DNA from: Nanobdellota archaeon
Lineage (GTDB): Archaea; Aenigmatarchaeota; Aenigmatarchaeia; QMZP01
DNA: 44,835 bases
Direction of reading: 5' to 3'
NCBI GenBank assembly: GCA_018816245.1
Contig: JAHIVW010000002.1
Coordinates: 82,314-127,148, forward strand
The number at the start of each line of letters is the position of its first letter. The stretch's first letter is position 1. The notes under the pieces are model-generated. The model saw nothing but the letters and a program-made list of their open reading frames with translations, ran no database searches and was not told the origin of the DNA. The position numbers and the translations under genes were made by a program. Positions 15,474-23,032 of the stretch are shown here, piece after piece.

Positions 15474-15618
15474 ACCCTCCTTAGAAACGACGTCTTTCGA
15501 CGTCTTGTGAGAAAATCCACCCGCGCTCCCGCTCCCTGATGCGAACAATCAACTGACTGTTCATTCCTGCTTCAGGTCAAGCCCAAAGGACTTGGAACGC
15601 CAACGTGGGTGGTGTGAG
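15474..15618 (-). promoter_or_regulatory. Structured leader before genes G and H
   Basis: If transcription starts about 26 nt downstream of the TATA-like CTATAAATAG (minus strand, 15641-15650), a leader of roughly 145 nt results, unlike the leaderless neighbours. A 6-bp hairpin GACGTC-GAAA-GACGTC (15489-15504) lies just before the SD, and a longer-range CCACCC/GGGTGG pairing is possible. No gene is seen in it. Confidence 0.4.
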
Positions 15619-15636
15619 AAATCACTGTTTGGGAGT

Positions 15637-15652
15637 GAACTATTTATAGTTC
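15637..15652. promoter_or_regulatory. Palindromic TATA element between block gene G and HMG-CoA reductase
   Basis: GAACTATTTATAGTTC has perfect 7-bp arms around a 2-bp centre and includes TATAAATA on the minus strand, a near-consensus archaeal TATA box directed at gene G. It is also about 20 bp upstream of the TTTAAA (15671-15676) used by the divergent HMG-CoA reductase gene. A regulator binding the palindrome would block the minus-strand promoter. Confidence 0.5.
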
Positions 15653-15697
15653 TTCGGCCTTGCATAGGCATTTAAACCTCAACTCGAGGCGAAACGT

Positions 15698-16969
15698 ATG
15701 GAACTGTATCGCAGGCTCGTCAAGGGGGACGTCAAGCCCCACGAACTCGAAATGATCATCTGGGAGGAGCAGTACCAGAAAGATCCTGATCATTGGGTCA
15801 AGGCACACGAAGAAGCAGCACTCCTCCGGCTGAAATACTACGAACAACACACCAAGAAGTCCCTGGACACAATCGGCCGGCATTTCATTTCCACAGCCAA
15901 GAACGGTACAGTTGGGATCGAACAGGCAATCGGCGGCGCAGTCATTCCCCTCGGGGTTGCCGGTCCCCTCAGAGTGAACGGCACCGAGGCACGGGGCGAT
16001 TTCTTCCTGCCAGCAGCCACCAACGAGGCAGCATTGATTGCCGGTCTCACTCGCGGCTGCAAGACCCTCAACGCCGCAAACGGTGTTGAGGTCGTGATCA
16101 CACGCGATCACATGGCACGCGCACCGGTGGTTGAAGCGAACACCATTGAAACAGCGCAGAAGATCGCCGCAGAGATCAACGAGCACAGCGAGTTGTACGA
16201 TGCCATGCGCGAGGCAGCAGAAGCAGACGCAACAGTATCGAAACTCAAGGACATTGTCCCGTTCCAGATGGGGCGGCGACTCTACATCCGCTTTACCTTT
16301 ACCACCGGGGACGCCATGGGTATGAACTCAGTGACGAAGTACGCAGGCAATGGCGTGCGCGCCTTACTCAAGCAACATCCACTTCTCAAGCTGGTCAGCT
16401 TAACCGGCAACATGTGCACGGACAAGAAGGCGTCGCATGTGAATGTTCTGCTTGGTCGAGGAAAATCTGTAGAAACCGAGGTTGTGTTGCCCGCGCGACT
16501 CGTCAAGAAAATGTTCGGCGTCGAGGCAGCGGACATTGCCAACCTGAACCGCATCAAGAACTTGGAAGGAAGTGCATTGTCCGGAACGATCTCGGGGTTC
16601 AATGCAAATGCAGCGAACACCGTTGCTGCCCTGTTCCTGGCAACAGGACAAGACGCAGCACAAATCGTGGAATCAAGTTCCTGTTTCACCCATGCAGAAC
16701 TGAACAAGGACACCTTGTTATTCGGGGTGTCCATGCCGTCACTCGAAGTCGCCACCGTGGGCGGGGGTACTGGCTTTGGCACGGCGAAAGAGGCCTTAAG
16801 CCTCCTCGGTTGTGCAGGTCCGGGCTCAAAACCAGGCGCGAATGCGCGCAAGCTTGCCGAGATCATCGCTGCTGCGGTGACCGCACAAGAACTGAATCTG
16901 CTCGCTGCAGAAGCGCACGGGTATGAGCTTGCGGATTCACATATCCGACTCGCACGCGGGAAAAACTAG
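15698..16969 (+). CDS. hmgA: 3-hydroxy-3-methylglutaryl-CoA reductase, class I
   Basis: This 423-residue enzyme reduces HMG-CoA to mevalonate with NADPH, the committed step towards archaeal isoprenoid lipids. The visible blocks are the substrate-binding LTRGCKTLNAANGVEV region, the cofactor motif TGDAMGMNSVTKYAG, the NANAANTVAALFLATGQD stretch with the catalytic aspartate, and the C-terminal TVGGGTGFGTAKEALSLLG. The length and class I layout are normal; the catalytic His expected near the C-terminus is probably in 'EAHGYELADSH'. TTTAAA at 15671-15676 is centred 24-25 nt before the ATG, giving a leaderless message. It is divergent from the accessory block. Confidence 0.93.
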   Translation: MELYRRLVKGDVKPHELEMIIWEEQYQKDPDHWVKAHEEAALLRLKYYEQHTKKSLDTIGRHFISTAKNGTVGIEQAIGGAVIPLGVAGPLRVNGTEARGDFFLPAATNEAALIAGLTRGCKTLNAANGVEVVITRDHMARAPVVEANTIETAQKIAAEINEHSELYDAMREAAEADATVSKLKDIVPFQMGRRLYIRFTFTTGDAMGMNSVTKYAGNGVRALLKQHPLLKLVSLTGNMCTDKKASHVNVLLGRGKSVETEVVLPARLVKKMFGVEAADIANLNRIKNLEGSALSGTISGFNANAANTVAALFLATGQDAAQIVESSSCFTHAELNKDTLLFGVSMPSLEVATVGGGTGFGTAKEALSLLGCAGPGSKPGANARKLAEIIAAAVTAQELNLLAAEAHGYELADSHIRLARGKN

Positions 16970-17007
16970 GGAAAAACCTTTTTACTGTAATGCGTGCAGG
17001 GTGCAGT

Positions 17008-18369
17008 ATGAAACCGTTTCACGCATATGATATTCGCGGACCGTATCCCGACGACGTGAACGAAACCTTTGCGGAAAACCTCGGACGCGCGTTCGCACGG
17101 TGGTTAGGAAACAAATATCCAAACAAGAAGCTTTCTGTTGCTGTCGGATCCGACGTCCGGCTCTCAAGCCCGTCATTGAAAAAGGCACTGGTGGCCGGTT
17201 TGACGCAAGCTGGCTGCGATGTCATCGATGTCGGCGTTGTTCCCACGCCTGTTGTCTATTTCGCAAGCGTAACCAAGAAAACCGACGGTGCTATTGTTGT
17301 TACTGCAAGCCACAACCCCGGAAACGACAACGGCTTCAAGCTCTGCGCCCGGGACGCGCAGTGCATCAGCTACGAAGCCGGGATGCACGAGATTGAAAGT
17401 CTTATGGACGAGCCATTGGTGTCAGTGGAACCGGGAACCGTCACAAACGTGGACATTGTTCCTGCGTACATTGCAGACATGCTGTCGAAAACAACGGTCC
17501 CGAAGCTCCGCATCGTTGTCGACGCGGCAAACGGCGCCATGTCGGACATTGCGCCGCGCGCACTGGAACAGGCCGGCCTTGACGTGGTCCCGTTGTACTG
17601 CGTTCCGGACGGCACGTTCCCGAACCACGAGGCAGATCCGCTCAAGCTCGAGAACATGCGGGATTTAATGGCCGCGGTCACTGAATACCAGGCTGATCTC
17701 GGCATCGGCCTTGACGGTGACGGCGACCGCCTTAATTTCGTTGACAAACATGGGAAGATTGTGGACAGCGACCTGATCATTTCCTTGCTCGCGCGGACCG
17801 TCCTGAAACAGCAGCCGGGCGCTATGATTTTGTCAAATGTGCTGGCGTCGCAAACCGTCACGGATACCATCAAGCAGCACGGCGGCACGACCAAGACGTG
17901 CCGGGTGGGCCACACCTACATTATGGACCTCATGCGCGAGGTTGGCGCAGCCTTCTGCGGGGAACCAGGCAGCGGCCACTACTTCTTCGCGGACAATTAC
18001 AATTACGACGACGCCCTGTACGCAACCCTGAAAGTGCTCGAGGCTATCGGCACAACGCCGCTGCACGAAGCAGTTGCCGACATTCCCCGGTACAAAACAT
18101 CACCTGAATACCGGCCAACCGTGTCGCATGAACAGAAAACAAGAATTGTGAATGACATTGCAGAGGAATTGCGGAAGACGTACGACGTGAACACGCTTGA
18201 CGGCGTGCGCGTGCAGCTGGACGACGGGTGGTTCATCATCCGGCCGTCGAACACGCAGCCGCGGATCTCGATCCGGTTTGAAGGGAAGACCGACGAGGCG
18301 TACGCGCGCATTCACGATCTTGTTGAAACACTTCTTGCAAAACACAACGTTACCTTGGAGTGCACATGA
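17008..18369 (+). CDS. Phosphomannomutase/phosphoglucomutase
   Basis: This 453-residue alpha-D-phosphohexomutase carries the phosphoserine loop TASHNP (Ser101), the metal loop DGDGDRLNF near residue 240 and the sugar-binding GEPGSGHYF near 320. It interconverts hexose 1- and 6-phosphates, feeding nucleotide sugars. The ATG at 17008 was chosen over 16990 because the TATA-like T-rich element at about 16978-16985 is then 26-27 nt away. The stop overlaps the next ATG as ATGA. With the following isomerase it would take fructose-6-P to mannose-1-P, useful for glycosylating the sequon-rich surface proteins (inference). Confidence 0.9.
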   Translation: MKPFHAYDIRGPYPDDVNETFAENLGRAFARWLGNKYPNKKLSVAVGSDVRLSSPSLKKALVAGLTQAGCDVIDVGVVPTPVVYFASVTKKTDGAIVVTASHNPGNDNGFKLCARDAQCISYEAGMHEIESLMDEPLVSVEPGTVTNVDIVPAYIADMLSKTTVPKLRIVVDAANGAMSDIAPRALEQAGLDVVPLYCVPDGTFPNHEADPLKLENMRDLMAAVTEYQADLGIGLDGDGDRLNFVDKHGKIVDSDLIISLLARTVLKQQPGAMILSNVLASQTVTDTIKQHGGTTKTCRVGHTYIMDLMREVGAAFCGEPGSGHYFFADNYNYDDALYATLKVLEAIGTTPLHEAVADIPRYKTSPEYRPTVSHEQKTRIVNDIAEELRKTYDVNTLDGVRVQLDDGWFIIRPSNTQPRISIRFEGKTDEAYARIHDLVETLLAKHNVTLECT

Positions 18370-19325
18370 TCGAACAGCTTGCCCGCGACTTCCCCGATCA
18401 GTGCACGCAGGCAGCAAAGCAGACGATCTCGCTCTCCTTCACGAAAGATGACATCACCGCAATCGTGTGCGTTGGCATGGGCGGCAGCGGCATGCCCGCG
18501 TCCCTGATCAAGGACGCGTTCGATGTGTCGCTTCCTGTTCTTGTTATTAAGGACGAAGTCCTGCCGGCGTTTGCGGACGAAAAAACCCTGCTGATCCCGG
18601 TTTCCTATTCCGGCAACACCTATGAAACCCTGGCCGTGTTCAAGGAAGGCCTGAACCGCGGCTGCAAGATCGCTGGCGTGACCAGCGGCGGGGAACTGCT
18701 GCGCTTGTTGGAAGAGCACAACCTGCCCTTTGTCCGGGTGCCGGACACGATACCGTTGCAGCGCATGAGCGTCGGCTGGCAGTTCTTTGCGATTGCAGCT
18801 ATTTTTTCAGCACTGAAACTGGTTGACCGGAAGCGGTACCTGCACATCGGTTCCTTCTTGGCCGCACACCAGGATCAGTTGCAGCAGCGCGCAGCGGAAC
18901 TCGCTTCCCAGTTTGATGACAAACTGCTCGTCGTGTACAGTACTGCGCCGGCGATCGTGACGCGGTGCCTCGGCCAATTCAACGAAAACGCGAAACAGCT
19001 CGTGCACGGGTCCGTGTGCCCGGAGCTGAACCACAACGAGATCAACGCGTTCCAGACCGTGCAGAAGCACGTCCGCGTGCTCCGGTTCCGGCTGGACACG
19101 GAAAGCGAGAAGATCAAGACGGCGTATGCGTTCTTTGCTGACACCGTGACCGCCCAGGGAGTTCCGCTGATTGATATTCCTCCGCTCGGTGCAACAAAGC
19201 TTGAACAACTGTTCGCGCACGTGTACCTCACTGACTTGCTGAGCATCGCACTGGCAAAGCAATGGAAGATTGACGCAGAAACGATCCCGCTTATTGGCGA
19301 GCTGAAGAGACGGCTGGGCACGTGA
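18366..19325 (+). CDS. Bifunctional phosphoglucose/phosphomannose isomerase
   Basis: This 319-residue SIS-domain protein has the sugar-phosphate loops VGMGGSGMPASLI and VSYSGNTYETL, and the catalytic region PELNHNEINAF of the archaeal PGI/PMI family, which interconverts glucose-6-P, fructose-6-P and mannose-6-P. The ATG at 18366 overlaps the mutase stop (ATGA) and has GGAG about seven bases upstream, which decides it against the GTG at 18360. Co-transcription with the mutase gives a compact route into mannose nucleotides. Confidence 0.9.
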   Translation: MIEQLARDFPDQCTQAAKQTISLSFTKDDITAIVCVGMGGSGMPASLIKDAFDVSLPVLVIKDEVLPAFADEKTLLIPVSYSGNTYETLAVFKEGLNRGCKIAGVTSGGELLRLLEEHNLPFVRVPDTIPLQRMSVGWQFFAIAAIFSALKLVDRKRYLHIGSFLAAHQDQLQQRAAELASQFDDKLLVVYSTAPAIVTRCLGQFNENAKQLVHGSVCPELNHNEINAFQTVQKHVRVLRFRLDTESEKIKTAYAFFADTVTAQGVPLIDIPPLGATKLEQLFAHVYLTDLLSIALAKQWKIDAETIPLIGELKRRLGT

Positions 19326-19359
19326 CACGGTTTTAAGGCTTGGGTGCTCAAACAGGGAT

Positions 19360-20337
19360 ATGAGAACGCGTTATGCGGTCCTGGTGCTTGGCATCCTGCT
19401 GGCGGTTCCTGCGGTTGCTGCGCAGCCGATTGTTGCCGGGGAAGTAACCTGGACGCCTTCCATCACAACGAACACGGCTCATTGCTGGGACATTCCTTCC
19501 TGTAACCAGGAACTGTCCACGGGAAGCATACAGAAGATCGTCTACCTGGACAACGACATCACCGGCGTTGTCGGCAACGGGATTGCTATCTCCCGGAACA
19601 AGATCACCTTCGACGGGCAGGGTCATAAGATTACGGGGACGTCGGACGGGCAGAATGGGTACCTTGGGATTAATGCTAGATTCCGCAACGACGTGATGAT
19701 TCAGAACATTGAAGTTTCCGGGTTTGATGGGGGTATTGCTGCAGAGCAGACAAGTAATCTGCAAATTGTTAATAGTAAAATCAATAATAATCAATGGATT
19801 GGAGTGATGGTCGGAGGTACCAATGACATCGATATTAAGATCCTCGATAATGAGATGAAATTCAACGGATTTCAAGCATTGGGAGTTTATACTTCACAAA
19901 ATGTTGAGATAAAGGGAAACACATTCTATCAAAACAATCTTGTCTGTGCATCTAACTATCCAATCGAACTTCAAAGTGTCTCTAACTCGGTAATTGCAGA
20001 AAATACATTTGAACAAAACAATTACGGTCTTGAGCTGACAAATGGATATAACAACATTTTTTATCACAATAATTTCATTGGCAATGGTGTTGACGTCTCT
20101 GTGAACGGCGGCAGCGACAACGCCTTCTTCCTCCCCTACGATAGCCAGAACCCCAAGAACGGGGGCGGGAACCACTGGGCCGATCTCAGCGGCCCGTGCA
20201 CCGACCTCTACGACGGCCCTGACGTCCCCCAGACCACCGGCTCCCCGGACGGGATCTGCGATGCAGGCTATTTTGGAAATCCCTTGTATACTATAAATGA
20301 CAGTTACGCATTCGTTGCTCAGAACGGCTGGATTTAA
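19360..20337 (+). CDS. Secreted NosD-like right-handed beta-helix protein 1
   Basis: This 325-residue protein has a signal peptide (residues 1-21, ending AVAAQ). It then shows a Cys pair (CWDIPSCNQ), a strand-rich core of about 22-residue coils with many Asn (for example NLQIVNSKINNN and NVEIKGNTFYQNN), and a capping region LPYDSQNPKNGGGNHWADLSG. This is the parallel beta-helix family related to NosD and pectate-lyase folds, usually binding or cleaving carbohydrate. A TATA-like GTTTTAAGG is at 19329-19337. The middle of the gene (about 19740-20090) is far richer in A+T than its two ends, and the ends are nearly identical to those of the gene at 21952. Confidence 0.8.
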   Translation: MRTRYAVLVLGILLAVPAVAAQPIVAGEVTWTPSITTNTAHCWDIPSCNQELSTGSIQKIVYLDNDITGVVGNGIAISRNKITFDGQGHKITGTSDGQNGYLGINARFRNDVMIQNIEVSGFDGGIAAEQTSNLQIVNSKINNNQWIGVMVGGTNDIDIKILDNEMKFNGFQALGVYTSQNVEIKGNTFYQNNLVCASNYPIELQSVSNSVIAENTFEQNNYGLELTNGYNNIFYHNNFIGNGVDVSVNGGSDNAFFLPYDSQNPKNGGGNHWADLSGPCTDLYDGPDVPQTTGSPDGICDAGYFGNPLYTINDSYAFVAQNGWI

Positions 20338-20813
20338 CGAGCAGTCACGAGCCTGAATCCGTCCCGCAGCCACGGCGTCACGTCCCCCGACGCGATGATT
20401 TCCCGAACATCTCTTTCCGTGTACCATGCCCCTGACACAGCTTCGTGCACATCAAGCCGCGGTTCTTCGTCAGTAATCGCCAAATACACAGACACGATCT
20501 GGCGCTCCGGCGGGTCGTAATGACGGAACTTCCCGATAAATTGGAGATCTGTGTCAAGTCCGGTTTCCTCCTTATATTCACGGTGCGCTGCATCGTCATA
20601 GGTTTCACCAAACACAACATGAAACGAAACCGGGGAGTCATAACAGTTCGGGAAGGTCGGCTTGGCCGCCCGGCGGACGATGAAGTACTTCCCGGCAGTA
20701 TTCTTCACGAACACCATACCGGTCCGGTGCAGGCGCTCTTCTTTGTGCGCTTTGTCACGATCAATCGGCCCGAGCACCTCGTCCGCATCCGTGACATGGT
20801 ACAGCAGCTCCAT
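20334..20813 (-). CDS. Nudix hydrolase
   Basis: This 159-residue protein has a Nudix box, GETYDDAAHREYKEETGL, holding the REYKEETG metal-binding core. The glycine that usually opens the box is replaced: the sequence reads SFHVVFGET where SGHVxxGES would be normal. The upstream layout (DADEVLGPIDRDKAHKEERLHR) resembles the isopentenyl-diphosphate isomerase-like/ADP-ribose branch. It probably cleaves or senses a nucleoside diphosphate derivative; the substrate is unknown. It lies 14 nt after the winged-helix gene and is probably in one operon with it. Its stop overlaps that of the convergent beta-helix gene in the shared TTAA. Confidence 0.82.
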   Translation of the reverse strand: MELLYHVTDADEVLGPIDRDKAHKEERLHRTGMVFVKNTAGKYFIVRRAAKPTFPNCYDSPVSFHVVFGETYDDAAHREYKEETGLDTDLQFIGKFRHYDPPERQIVSVYLAITDEEPRLDVHEAVSGAWYTERDVREIIASGDVTPWLRDGFRLVTAR

Positions 20814-20827
20814 GCACTGTTTTTCGT

Positions 20828-21682
20828 TTAGACTCTAAAATAGGACAGGATCCGGTTCCGCAGGGTCGCTGCAAGCAGCGGATTCTTCTGCACGACCAGA
20901 TGGTGCTCAGCCTGTTTCCGGTACACAGTGTTGTAGAGGGTGGGAACATTGATGGTGACAATATCCTGCCGTTGCTGGTAGAACGCGTCAATCACCTTGC
21001 TGATCCGCTGATCAAAGAAGCTCTGCACGACAATATCATCAAGCACCATAATATCATCCCCGTCCGCAAGCGGAACGCCGGTCTTAACCGTGATGTACTT
21101 ATTATGATATGAGGCCGCGCACCACCGGTCAATCGGCGTGTCTCCCTGGATGGCGATGTAGCAATAGGTCCCGGTCTCCTTGACCAAGCGGAGGATCCCG
21201 AGTGCCCGCTCCGTGAACACGAGCGGGGACCGCATGTGCGTGCTTTGCCCGAAGTAGGGGAACCGCTTCTGCTGGTCAGCGAAGAATTCCCGCTGGAGCC
21301 GCTTCCGGTACTGTTCGTGTGCCTCGAGGGTCTGGAAGGTGAACGACTGGGCGTTCCCGTTCTGCTGGAAGTCAAAGTAGGAAGGAAGCGCTGCATTCCC
21401 GGCCTCCCGACCGGTCTGCTTGAGGAAGCGTGCCAGCTCAACGACCCAGCGGGGCGAGAGGCGGTAGGTTCGCTCCTCTTTCTCAACGACCCCCTCGGAG
21501 ACAAGTTCCTTGAGAGCCTTGTAGACGCCTTGGTAGGTGCCTGCTGCCCCGGCCCGCTTGACCTCGTAGTAGAGCTGCCGGGCCGTGAGCGGCCACCGGG
21601 TCGCGAGGACGGAGAGGAGCGAATCCTTGAGCGAGTGACCACTGCCGCTCCGGAGAGACGGCAACATGAGGGTATATGCCAT
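20828..21682 (-). CDS. Winged-helix transcriptional regulator
   Basis: This 284-residue protein has an N-terminal winged helix-turn-helix (residues about 15-80): LLSVLATRWPLTARQLYYEV, then GTYQGVYKALKELVSEGVVEKEERTYRLS, with the wing at the end. The long C-terminal part (about 95-284) has no recognised domain and may sense a ligand or dimerise. An inverted repeat AGTATTC-6-GAATACT at 21712-21731 encloses the gene's own TATA element, so autorepression is likely. The Nudix gene follows after 14 nt, suggesting a nucleotide-derived signal, as in known regulator/Nudix pairs. Confidence 0.75.
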   Translation of the reverse strand: MAYTLMLPSLRSGSGHSLKDSLLSVLATRWPLTARQLYYEVKRAGAAGTYQGVYKALKELVSEGVVEKEERTYRLSPRWVVELARFLKQTGREAGNAALPSYFDFQQNGNAQSFTFQTLEAHEQYRKRLQREFFADQQKRFPYFGQSTHMRSPLVFTERALGILRLVKETGTYCYIAIQGDTPIDRWCAASYHNKYITVKTGVPLADGDDIMVLDDIVVQSFFDQRISKVIDAFYQQRQDIVTINVPTLYNTVYRKQAEHHLVVQKNPLLAATLRNRILSYFRV

Positions 21683-21711
21683 AGGGACGCATCCTGCCTG
21701 ACCGTACTGAA

Positions 21712-21731
21712 AGTATTCTTATATGAATACT
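21712..21731. promoter_or_regulatory. Operator enclosing the TATA box of the winged-helix gene
   Basis: Perfect 7-bp arms AGTATTC (21712-21718) and GAATACT (21725-21731) flank TTATAT, which on the minus strand forms the TATATAAG element about 40 nt before the ATG at 21682. A bound dimer would cover the TATA box. The 220 bp up to the plus-strand ATG at 21952 is AT-rich and otherwise shows only TATA-like stretches (for example GCTTATTAA near 21909). Confidence 0.6.
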
Positions 21732-21951
21732 GTTGATCCGCTTCTCTACTCCGGCTATATATTGACTCCATCAAGAAAGTAGAAAAAATAACAAAAAGTT
21801 CAGAAAAGAAGGGTCAAAAATGGAACATTTTTCCACTTTATAAGGAAATCAGCGCTTGGTACGGGTTTTTGCTTGCTTTTAAAGGGCTTTTATGCACCTA
21901 CTTAAATGGCGCTTATTAACCCTCAAGTCCCACTAATGGATAGGTGGCCAC

Positions 21952-22989
21952 ATGGAACACACCAAGGCACTCTGGGGAATGTTGGGCGTTGTGCTACTCT
22001 TGGGTTCAATGTTTAGTGTGTTGGCTGCACCGACCGCTGACGCGCAGCTGACGCGAATAAAACTTCCGCAAGGATCTGGGATTACCACGACAGGTCCGGC
22101 CACGGCAATTGGCGGGACAACGACCTACACCGAGCACTGTGGGGATATTGCTTCCTGTAACCAGGCGCTGGCACCGAACGGGAACAGTCAGCCGAAGATT
22201 GTCTACCTGGACAACGACATCACCGGCGTTGTCGGCAACGGGATCGTGATCTCCCGGAACAAGATCGTCTTCGACGGGCAGGGACATACGATCACCGGGA
22301 CGTCAGACGGGCAGAGTGGGGATATTGGGATTTCTACACAGTTCCGAGACGCTGTGACAATTCAAAATATTGAAGTGACGAATTTTGATTTGGGAGTTTC
22401 AGCAGAACAGACTAGCAATCTTCAACTCCTTAATAATAAAATCAATAACAATAATTGGATTGGCGCCAGTGTTGGTGGAGGCAGTCTCAATAATATCAAA
22501 ATCCTTAATAATGAATTCCAATATAATGGTTATCAGGCATTAGTTGTTAGTCCCTCTATAAACATCGAAATAAGAGGCAACTTTATTTATCAGAATAACG
22601 CTGTATGTGATCCTAATTATCCAGTTAGACTCAATACTATCACTGATTCAATAATTACAGAAAATACAATTAAATATAATAATAATGGTATTGAGCTTTA
22701 TAACGGGTACAATAACCTTATTTACCACAACAATTTCATTCTAAACGGCTACGACGTCAACGTCGTCGGCGGCAGCGACAACGCCTTCTCCCTCCCCTAT
22801 GACAGCCAAAACCCCAAGAACGGCGGCGGGAACCACTGGGCCCTGATCGGTGGTGGGTACTGCACCGACCTCTACGACGGCCCTGACGTCCCCCAGACCA
22901 CCGGCTCCCCGGACGGGATCTGCGATGATGGACATACAAATGGTGCTTCTGATCCTTACGCCTTTGTATACGAAAATGGTTGGATTTAA
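21952..22989 (+). CDS. Secreted NosD-like right-handed beta-helix protein 2
   Basis: This 345-residue paralogue of the protein at 19360 has a signal peptide (about residues 1-31), a Cys pair (HCGDIASCNQ), an Asn-rich beta-helix core (LNNIKILNNEFQYNGYQ and similar coils) and the same C-terminal cap NPKNGGGNHW plus DGPDVPQTTGSPDGICDDG. The 5' and 3' GC-rich parts are almost identical in DNA to the first copy, with 67 bases shared without change at 22861-22927, while the central AT-rich part (about 22360-22750) has diverged. It is transcribed away from the winged-helix gene. Likely surface or secreted carbohydrate-active or binding protein. Confidence 0.8.
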   Translation: MEHTKALWGMLGVVLLLGSMFSVLAAPTADAQLTRIKLPQGSGITTTGPATAIGGTTTYTEHCGDIASCNQALAPNGNSQPKIVYLDNDITGVVGNGIVISRNKIVFDGQGHTITGTSDGQSGDIGISTQFRDAVTIQNIEVTNFDLGVSAEQTSNLQLLNNKINNNNWIGASVGGGSLNNIKILNNEFQYNGYQALVVSPSINIEIRGNFIYQNNAVCDPNYPVRLNTITDSIITENTIKYNNNGIELYNGYNNLIYHNNFILNGYDVNVVGGSDNAFSLPYDSQNPKNGGGNHWALIGGGYCTDLYDGPDVPQTTGSPDGICDDGHTNGASDPYAFVYENGWI

Positions 22990-23032
22990 CCCCTTTCTTC
23001 TCTTTTATTCATCCTCATTTCAATAATATAAT

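Noticed and set aside
10561-15600. The accessory block as a wholly bacterial contig fragment
   Set aside because: SD-led genes and an anti-sigma-type protein suggest transfer, but dph2 and archaeal TATA elements lie inside or next to it and flanks are continuous, so a chimeric assembly is not required.
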